Shown one piece after another: positions 6,540 through 12,500 of a stretch of 12,500 bases of DNA; the stretch's first letter is position 1; each line of letters begins with the position of its first letter. The translations under genes and the position numbers were made by a program. The notes beneath the pieces were generated by a model. It made no database searches. It had not been told where the DNA came from and was given only the letters and a program-made list of their open reading frames with translations. Source of the stretch: Actinidia chinensis (Eukaryota; Streptophyta; Magnoliopsida; Ericales; Actinidiaceae); NCBI GenBank assembly GCA_009663005.1, contig CM018904.1, positions 9,195,219 to 9,207,718 on the forward strand, read 5' to 3'.

Positions 6540-8515
6540 AAAAAGGTTCAAACAACAACTGAGCTCGTCTAGCCCTACATTCTTCTGCTTTCACTTAAAG
6601 TTCAACATTGATTAAAACTAACAAGGCAATTCGGAGCTACGCTAACCCCCTTCACGCTTTAATCGAGTGAACTGTTAAAGCATAGGACAAGCTCAGAGCT
6701 CAGTTAAGCTCGGCTAGCTTTCTTTCCCCTTCACAGTTTGTTACCAAGTGTTATTGGGATTAAAGCCAAACGAAGGGCAGTTTCGTTGCTTTCACAAAGC
6801 TCGGCTAACCCCCTCTCGTGATTTAATCGAGTTAACGTGTAAAAAGCAATCAACAAGCTCGGAGCTCAGTTAAGCTCGTTAGCTTTCCCTTCATTGTTTT
6901 TAACCAAGTATTACTGAATTAAAGAGAACGAAGGCATTTGCGGTACTTTGGGCATAATCTCGGCTAACCCCTTCTCGCTATTTAATCGAGTTAACTTGTA
7001 AAAAGTAATCGACAAGCTCATGAGCTCACGTTTAGCTCGCTAGCTTTCCTTCAGTTTTTACCATGTTCTGGATTAAAGGCGAACAAGGCAGTTCGGGTGG
7101 ATTTGCAAAGCTCGGCAACCCCTTCTCGCTATTTAATCGAGTTAACTTGTAAAAAGCAATCGGATAAGCCGGACTCAGTTAAGCTCGGCAGCTTTCCCTT
7201 AGTTTTTTAACCATGTTATCTAGATTAAAGCGAACGAATGCGTTCTGTGCTTTGCAAAGCTCGGCTGACCCCTTCGCGCAATTTAATAAAACAAGTGAAC
7301 TTGTTAATAAGTATCGCAGCTCAAGCCTCAGTTAAGCCGGCTACTTTCCTTCAATTTTTACGATGTTACTGATTAAGCGAACAAAGGTAGTTGCGTTGCT
7401 TTGGCAAAGCTCGGCTAACCCCTTCTCGCGATTAATCGAGTGAACTTGTAAAAAGTATCATACAAGGCTCAAGCTCAGTTAAGCTCGGCTAGCTTTCCCT
7501 TCAGTTTTTACAAGTATTACGGGATCTAGCGAACGAAGGCATTCGGTGCTTTACAAAGCTCAGCAACCCCTTCTCGCATTTAATCGAGTTAACTTGTAAA
7601 GTAATCGGACAAGCTCGGATTTCAGTAAGCTCGGCTAGCTTCCCCTTAAGTTTTACGCAATTGTTTCTAGATTAAAGCGAACGAAGGCAGTTCTGTGCTT
7701 CATAAAGCTCAGTTAACCCCTTCTCGCGATTTAATCGAGTGAACTTGTAAAAAGTTCGGACAAGCTCGGAGCTCAGTGAAGCTCGGCTAGTTTTCCCCTC
7801 TATTTTTACCAAGTGTTATTGGATTAAGCGAACCAGGTAGTTCGGTGCTTTGCAAAGCTCGGCTACCCTTCTCGCGATCTATTGAGTTAACTTGTTAAAA
7901 AGTATCGGACAAGCCTCGGAGCTCAGTTAAGCTCGGCTACTTTCCCCTTTTAGTTTTTACCAAGTATTACTGGCTTAAATCGAACGAAGGCAGTTCGTGC
8001 TTTGCAAAGCTCAGCTAACCCCTTCTCGCGATTTAATCGAGTTAACTTGTAAAAAGTATCGGACAGCTCGGAGCTCAGTAAGCTCGGCTACTTTACCTTA
8101 GTTTTTCCCAAGTAATTCTGATTAAAGCGAACGAAGGCAGTTCGGTGCTTTGCAAAGCTCAGCTAACCCCTTCTCGCGATTTAATCGAGTTAACTTGTAA
8201 AAAGTAATCGGACAAGCTCGGAGCTCAGTTAAGCTCGGCTAGCTTTCCTTTAACTTTTTACCAAGTGTTACTGGATTAAAGCGAACAAAGGCAGTTCTAT
8301 ACGTCATAAAGCTCGGTTGACCCCTTCTCGCGATTTAATCGAGTGAACTTATAAAAAGTATCGGACAAGCTCGGAGCTCAGTTAAGCTCGGCTAGCTTTC
8401 CCCTCTGTTTTTACCAAGTGTTACTGGATTAAAGCGAACAAAGGTAGTTCAGTGCTTTGCAAAGCTCGGCTAACTCCTTATCGCGATCTAATCGAGTTAA
8501 CTTGTAAAAGGTTCA
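6540..8515. repeat. Satellite-like tandem array, monomer about 150-154 bp, about 12 full copies
   Basis: The anchor ttctcgcgatttaatcgag or a close variant occurs at 6651, 6813, 6972, 7123, 7273, 7423, 7571, 7721, 7869, 8023, 8171, 8325 and 8478, giving spacings of 148-162 (mostly 148-154). Partial copies flank the array on both sides. Each monomer also carries gagctcagttaagctcgg, an accaagtgttactggatta region, gaacgaaggcagttcgg and gctttgcaaagctcgg. The last contains a perfect 12-bp palindrome. Copies at the left edge are the most diverged. The array sits between the 3' ends of pol (minus) and the second antisense gene (plus). Tandem arrays in this position are known from Tat-lineage elements and are thought to seed genomic satellites. 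No ORF of substance is present. Confidence 0.95.
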
Positions 8516-8606
8516 AAGTCAAAGTTGTAAACATATTTACATAAAAGAATAATTGAAAGATGCGATGCTTTTATATATATGTTAAAGCTCAGTGTGGCAT
8601 TACAGT

Positions 8607-9790
8607 TTAGTGGAAGTACTTTCGTAGATTGCTGGAATTCCAGGGTCTAGAAACTTTTTTTGTTCCTCTGCATCCTCCTAAATAGTAAGAAACTCCTGCC
8701 GGCGAGTTTGGTTTATTTTGAGGCCCCTCCCAATTCGGGCCAATCTTACCGTCGGTTGGGATCTTTGGTGTTTTTCCAATGGACTTTTTTGAGAACGAGC
8801 CTACCCACTTCAATTCTCTCCGTTGCACCTTCTGGTTGAAGGACTTATCCAACTGCTTGTGATAATCGCCATTCTGATGAGTGCATTGTCTCTCTCCTTT
8901 CTCAGCTAAGTCAGATCTCAGGCCAGGACCTCGTTATTGTGAGATGTGCGTAAGCCTCTGTCCGAATTGTGGGCAGACCGACCTCCAGCGGGATTACGGC
9001 TTCGAATCCGAAAGCCAGAGGTATGGCGCCTCGTCGGCGCCTTCCGCCTCGTGGTCGATCCGATAAGCCCACAATACAATTTGCCACTCGTTGACCCACT
9101 TTCCTTTGGCCTCTAGAGTCAATTTTTTTATCCCCCGCTCTCATGATAGTCCTTGTTAGTGGCCTCGGCTTGGCCATTGCACTGCTGGGGTTAGCTCGGT
9201 GTGGAGTTGTAAAATTCCATCTTCAGTTGCTCTAACCAATTCTGACTTTGCTTCCAACGAATTGGGTAGCCATTATCCACCGAAGGCCTGGGATGCCAAA
9301 ATTTGGATAGGATGTTTTCTGCGAATAAACCTTATCACGTCCGGTCTCCTGATCGGGCCAGCGGTCAGCTACACCCATTTAGTGAAGTAATTAGTTGCTT
9401 GCTAGTAAGAACATTTTGTTGCCAGGAGCTTTGGATAGGAGCCCACAATATCCATTCCCCTTGGTCGAAGGCCATCGACTAGTAAGCGGAGTTAAAGTTC
9501 CCTTGCAGTTTGATGGATCATGGGTGAAAAGAGCTGACATTTGTTGCACTTACGCACATATACCTGAGCCATCCTTCTGCTCATGCTAACGGCCACCCAG
9601 TACCCCTGTGAAAGAGCTCGGTTTTGTGCCAATAATCTTCCTCTATCAAGCAATCCGCACCATGCCCCTCATGGATCTCATAAAGCACGTCCTCGATAAG
9701 GCTCGGATGTACACACAGTCAAGTATTGGTCCTTTCGATAAGACCTTTCTTGTACAAATCTCCTAAGGGGGATATCCAAAACCGTGCAGC
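8607..9790 (-). pseudogene. pol: Integrase domain of pol (C-terminal end of polyprotein)
   Basis: Inserts retrotransposon DNA into the genome. Minus-strand motifs from N to C: LYKKG near 9760; the zinc-binding HHCC motif, with histidine codons at 9671 and 9662 (EIHEGHG) and RKCNKCQL at 9554-9531; catalytic core GMDIVG with Asp at 9450-9452; TNYFTKWV at 9395-9372; second Asp in VDNG at 9275-9277; Glu in GQAE at 9164-9166. The D to D spacing of about 58 codons and D to E of about 37 fit gypsy integrases. FEAVIPLEVGLPTIRTE follows at about 9000, then the C-terminal block GPNWEGP at 8741-8721 and RPWN...LRKYF before the TAA at 8607-8609. The blocks fall in different frames, with several stops, so this is a pseudogene as read. 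The stop marks the end of pol, 91 bases from the tandem array. Confidence 0.88.
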
Positions 9791-9959
9791 CTTGATCCTG
9801 ATTTTATGGCCTCCTTTTTGTCATTTGGCAGTTGGTCGGTATCCGCCAATAATTTACGATAGGGTCCATCCAGCTCAGCCCAGTCATGTGTTGACAAAAT
9901 TGATATTTGTGTTTCTTCTATCTTGGGACCCGAGATGACGTGGAACTGGCTATCGTCTG

Positions 9960-10474
9960 CCTAGGTCCCTTTCAAAGGTGGATGCTAGAGCTGCAAGCTC
10001 TGCATTTGCCGTCTATCTCGCTCCCGACCTGTTCGATTTTAACTGCTCGAAACTCACTGAGAAGGTTTTTGCCACCTTCAGATATTTCGCCATTTTAATT
10101 CCTCGAGCTTCAAATTTGCCCGTCACCTGATTTACGACCAATTTGGAATCGCTGTATATGCAGAGCTCTGGCACTCCCAATTTGCTGGCAGACCTCAGTC
10201 CTGCGATCAGAGCTTCATATTCGATTTCGTTGTTCGTTGCTAGGAAATTAAATCGGAGGCATTGTTCAAAAACTGCTCCTTTGGGACTTTTCAAAACTAC
10301 TCCTACACCTGCCCTTTGGCTGTTTCTGGCTCCGTCGACGTGCATTTGCCATGCCAAATAAAGGTCTACCTGAGGTGGTTCTACTATAACCCCTGCTCCC
10401 TCAGGTAAACTCCTTGGTTCAACGGGGCCTCTTTCTTTGGGTGGCCTTGGATCGACCTCAATCTTCTCATTCAT
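9960..10474 (-). pseudogene. pol: Second, archaeal-type RNase H domain (Tat-lineage hallmark)
   Basis: The longest intact reading frame in pol is 153 codons from 10474. It contains MHVDGARN (Asp at codon 47), NNEIEYEALIAGL (catalytic Glu at codon 85) and IYSDSKLVVNQV (Asp at codon 109), the classic RNase H active-site set. The fold type with strand 'WQMHVDGA' placed after the RT-linked RNase H is the archaeal-like RNase HI acquired by the Tat lineage, where it probably helps degrade genomic RNA during reverse transcription. The expected C-terminal A-D-A-L-A region is garbled by a frameshift after codon about 145 (near 10000). Downstream, at about 9800-9900, lies the linker with DGPY and LPNDKKEA leading to the integrase. 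The ATG at 10474 is internal to the polyprotein, not a true start. Confidence 0.9.
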
Positions 10475-10537
10475 AGTTCTGAGATCGGACAGTGCATCTT
10501 ATGAGTTTTCCCCTCTTCGCAAAGATTTCGATTGACT

Positions 10538-10890
10538 CTATTCTGGGATTCCCGGCCTGGGGAAAAACTCTGCCACGAAGTCCGCTAGTACCTGCCCCTT
10601 GATTGCCGCCCTTGGTGAGAAACTTATGTCAAACTGCCCAAGTTCTAAGGACCATTTAGAGAGTCGGCTCCGTCAGGTCTACTTTCAATCAAGACACTTT
10701 GAGCGGGTATCAGTGTAACCCGGGATGGGGTGCTCTTGAATAGTGGCAATGAGCTTGCTGAGGTCACTATTCGGCCAGATGAGCTTTTCTATGGTAAGTA
10801 CATGCTGGCAATCAGTCAGTGTTTTGCTCACAAAATAGATAGGGCGCTTGTGATTGGCCACCTCTCTTAAAACAAGACGAGCTCAAACGG
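10538..10890 (-). pseudogene. pol: RT-linked gypsy RNase H domain, degenerate
   Basis: Minus-strand blocks: RPIYFVSKTLTDCQHVLT (about 10845-10790), then a poorly preserved stretch, then KWSLELGQFDISFSP (10657-10613) followed by AAIKGQVLADFVAEF, ending at a TAG (10538-10540). These are the usual landmarks of the gypsy RNase H and the end of its connection. The central part of the domain is scrambled by indels. It directly precedes the archaeal-type domain, giving the dual RNase H arrangement. Confidence 0.82.
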
Positions 10891-12166
10891 CGTGTTCGAA
10901 TACCGCAAGAAAACGTGGACAACTCTCCCTTCGTTTTGGTGTGGTTGGAGAGGAGTAGAGGCTCGTCAAATATTTTTTTTTGAAAATTGTTTTAAGTTGC
11001 CAATTCCGGATCCTCATGCCCCCAAACTTGGCATTTTTGCGTAAGAGCTTAAACACAAAATATGGCGACATTTCGTCAAAAGATTAATGATGAACCGGTT
11101 AAAGAGACTGCTGCCACCCTGTGAGTTTCGTACCTCTTTGGCGTTCCTCGGGTGGGATTTGGTCTATGGCGGCAATCTGCTCTGGTTTGCTTCGATAACC
11201 CCGTCTTGGGACTAGATGTCCCAAGGAATTTCCCCCTTGAGCCCACACCAAAGGCACCACTTCGCACTGCATTAAACCACGCATCGGAGATTATGTTGTG
11301 GAGGATCGCGAAAATCTCGGACCAGGCACCCTGAGATGATCAACATTCTTCTTTGCTGTTCACTACTATGTCGTCGATATGGCATCCATGGTCCTCTCCA
11401 AGACGAGGCTTGAACATTTTTGTTACACAGGCTTTTCGTACGTGGCCACGGCGTTTTGAGCGCCAAATGGATGACTTTGTAGCAAACACTTCCCTGGGGG
11501 TGATAAATGCAGTTTTTTCTAATCGGTCCATGCAGAGCGATTTGATGATATCCTCTGTACGCATTAGAGAAAACTGTCATACGGGCATGACCCGAGGTGC
11601 TATCAACCAATTAATCTATCTTTAGTAATGGGAAACAGTCTTTATAGCAAACACTTCCCTTAGGGTGATATATCTGCATGGCCCCGGCGTTTTTGAGCCT
11701 AAATGGCATGACTTTGTAGCAAACACTTCCCTGGGGGTGATAAATGCAGTTTTTTCCTGATCTGGTCCATGCAGAGCGATTTGATGATATCCTCTGTACG
11801 CATTAAGGAAACTCATACGGGCATGACCCGAGGTGCTATCAACCAATTAATCTATCTTCAGTAATGGGAAACAGTCTTTAGGGTAAGCCCAGTTAAGATT
11901 GGTGAAATCGACTCAGACTCGTCACTTGCCCGTTTTCTTTTTCACCACCACGGTGTTCGACAGCCAACTATAGGGTAAATGACTTCGATTGTTGCAATCA
12001 GTGTTCCTTGAGTTTCTCCACTTCTTTTCTTCATCACTGCGTCCCGTGCTCGGCTCCGACCTTCTCCCACTTTGTTTGACCGGTCAAAAATATGGTTGAA
12101 CTTAAGCTCGGTTGCTTGATAAAGTTTGGGTTTCAAAAAATTCACGGCATTCGTTAAGGGGTCCAT
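10883..12166 (-). pseudogene. pol: Reverse transcriptase domain of pol, internally duplicated
   Basis: Copies genomic RNA into DNA. From N to C on the minus strand: VDFTNLNWAYPKDCFPLLK (about 11930-11870, with TGA codons just upstream), VDSTSGHARM then FLNAYRGYHQIAL (motif A), EKTAFITPREVFATKS (motif B region), HIDDIVV (active-site IDD, Asp codons 11375-11370), then LGHLV and ANPEQIAAI-like blocks (11200-11140), and the thumb/connection frame ending near 10883. The motif A to B region is present twice because of a tandem duplication (11444-11880). The motif A catalytic Asp is Asn in both copies. Multiple frameshifts are also present. Family assignment is certain; function is lost as sequenced. 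Confidence 0.9.
11444..11880. repeat. Tandem duplication inside RT (period 236 bp) with a short third partial copy
   Basis: Copy one (11444-11644) and copy two (11680-11880) both run from ggcc(a/c)cggcg to gggaaacagtcttta and are nearly identical, apart from a few indels. Between them, 11645-11679 reads tagcaaacacttccct and gtgata, a third partial copy of the internal segment also seen at about 11479 and 11715. The unit encodes RT motif A and the following region, so the polyprotein would repeat this part. Confidence 0.92.
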
Positions 12167-12190
12167 GCGAATGCCCGATGTAAACTTTTA

Positions 12191-12493
12191 AGAGTTGGCT
12201 GAGTCGGTCCTATCGCATTCATTCAAGTCTGACCAACGAGAAAAAATCGATTCTGAACTCAGCTCATCCCCAATTATAACGCACCAATTCCTCGAGAACA
12301 TTTGCTCGGGATGCCGACCCACATCCTCACACTTTTATTCCTCCTTGATCATTTGAACTTCTTTCACCGCCACCTTGGCGACACTGTGGCCCAGGTAGCC
12401 TTGTTTTATGGCCATTTGTCTCCCTATATTATAAGCCTCCTCACCTTGGGCCTGAGGAACTTTATGGCTTGGTTGAAGTGTGGAAGCCACTCC
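12191..12493 (-). pseudogene. Coding-like minus-strand segment upstream of RT, unassigned
   Basis: One minus-strand frame stays open for about 101 codons, broken by a single TAA at 12335-12337. Before the stop: EEAYNIGRQMAIKQGYLGHS and VAKVAVKEVQMIKEE. After it: KCEDVGRHPEQMFSRNWCV and IIGDELSSESIFSRW. Composition is protein-like, unlike the other frames here. The position corresponds to the protease-RT linker of a Tat polyprotein, but the DVFAW / DMPGI type block I expect just before RT was not found. It may be a divergent linker or an inserted coding fragment. No function is assigned. Confidence 0.4.
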
Positions 12494-12500
12494 TCATCCT

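Larger units (their letters stand above)
1530..12500 (-). mobile_element. Ty3/gypsy LTR retrotransposon, Tat lineage, minus strand, partial and decayed
   Basis: Reading the minus strand from right to left in coordinates gives RT, RNase H, a second archaeal-type RNase H, integrase, a tandem-repeat array, an antisense gene region, a PPT-like tract and the 3' LTR. Two RNase H domains between RT and integrase define the Tat lineage (Ogre, Grande, RIRE2-like). Antisense ORFs and tandem arrays between pol and the 3' LTR are also known from that lineage. The 5' LTR, primer-binding site, gag and protease would lie beyond 12500, so LTR divergence and target-site duplication cannot be examined here. 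Frameshifts and stops in every domain make this copy non-autonomous as sequenced. The outer boundary near 1530 is approximate. Confidence 0.85.

Noticed and set aside
6540..8515. CRISPR-like or bacterial repeat array
   Set aside because: There are no short repeats with unique spacers; the whole 150-bp unit is repeated, and the context is a plant retrotransposon.
8881..10361. Plus-strand ORFs opposite integrase and RNase H
   Set aside because: They are shadows of the minus-strand pol frames, where conserved catalytic motifs are seen.
11152..11625. Plus-strand ORFs opposite RT
   Set aside because: Antisense shadows of RT; no motif of their own.

Overview
The window looks like plant nuclear DNA. 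It is non-coding and AT-rich at the left. From about 1530 to the right edge it is dominated by one decayed Ty3/gypsy LTR retrotransposon of the Tat/Ogre/Grande type, lying on the minus strand. The lineage call rests on protein blocks read directly from the minus strand: a gypsy reverse transcriptase, its linked RNase H, a second archaeal-type RNase H (the hallmark of the Tat lineage), and an integrase with HHCC and DDE motifs. They occur in the order expected for Tat pol. Species cannot be told from sequence alone. Nothing bacterial, no tRNA or rRNA gene and no CRISPR array was seen.

Layout by coordinate. 1-1529: AT-rich flank with small direct repeats, one exon-like minus-strand stretch (313-488), a 45-base C run (567-611) and diverged duplicated blocks (673-1075). 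About 1530-2538: the 3' LTR on the minus strand, with a TATA box and CT-rich leader; a purine-rich, PPT-like tract adjoins it at 2539-2555. 2558-5322: a decayed plus-strand, intron-containing gene, i.e. antisense to the retrotransposon, resembling the Transposase_28 / coiled-coil ORF carried by Tat-type elements. 5815-6470: a second plus-strand unit with TATA box, ATG, broken ORF and poly(A) signal. 6540-8515: a tandem array of about 12 full copies of a roughly 150-154 bp monomer. 8607-12166: pol on the minus strand (integrase, archaeal-type RNase H, RNase H, RT, in ascending coordinate). 12191-12493: a coding-like minus-strand segment I could not assign. Gag, protease, primer-binding site and the 5' LTR would lie beyond 12500.

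The organisation is the interesting part. Two antisense genes and pol converge on a satellite-like array, which sits within about 90 bp of both 3' ends. The antisense gene keeps recognisable spliceosomal introns. That is only possible because the genomic RNA that is reverse transcribed comes from the opposite strand. Related features (antisense extra ORFs, tandem arrays between pol and the 3' LTR) are known for Tat-lineage elements, so this is an instance of a known but little-understood architecture. The second antisense gene, the higher-order structure of the array and the unassigned 12.2-12.5 kb reading frame are the parts least explained by what I know.

The copy is dead as written. Nearly every domain is split by frameshifts, RT carries a 236-bp-period internal duplication, and its motif A aspartate is Asn in both copies. 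The density of single-base indels, also inside the tandem copies, could be decay, uncorrected long-read error, or both.
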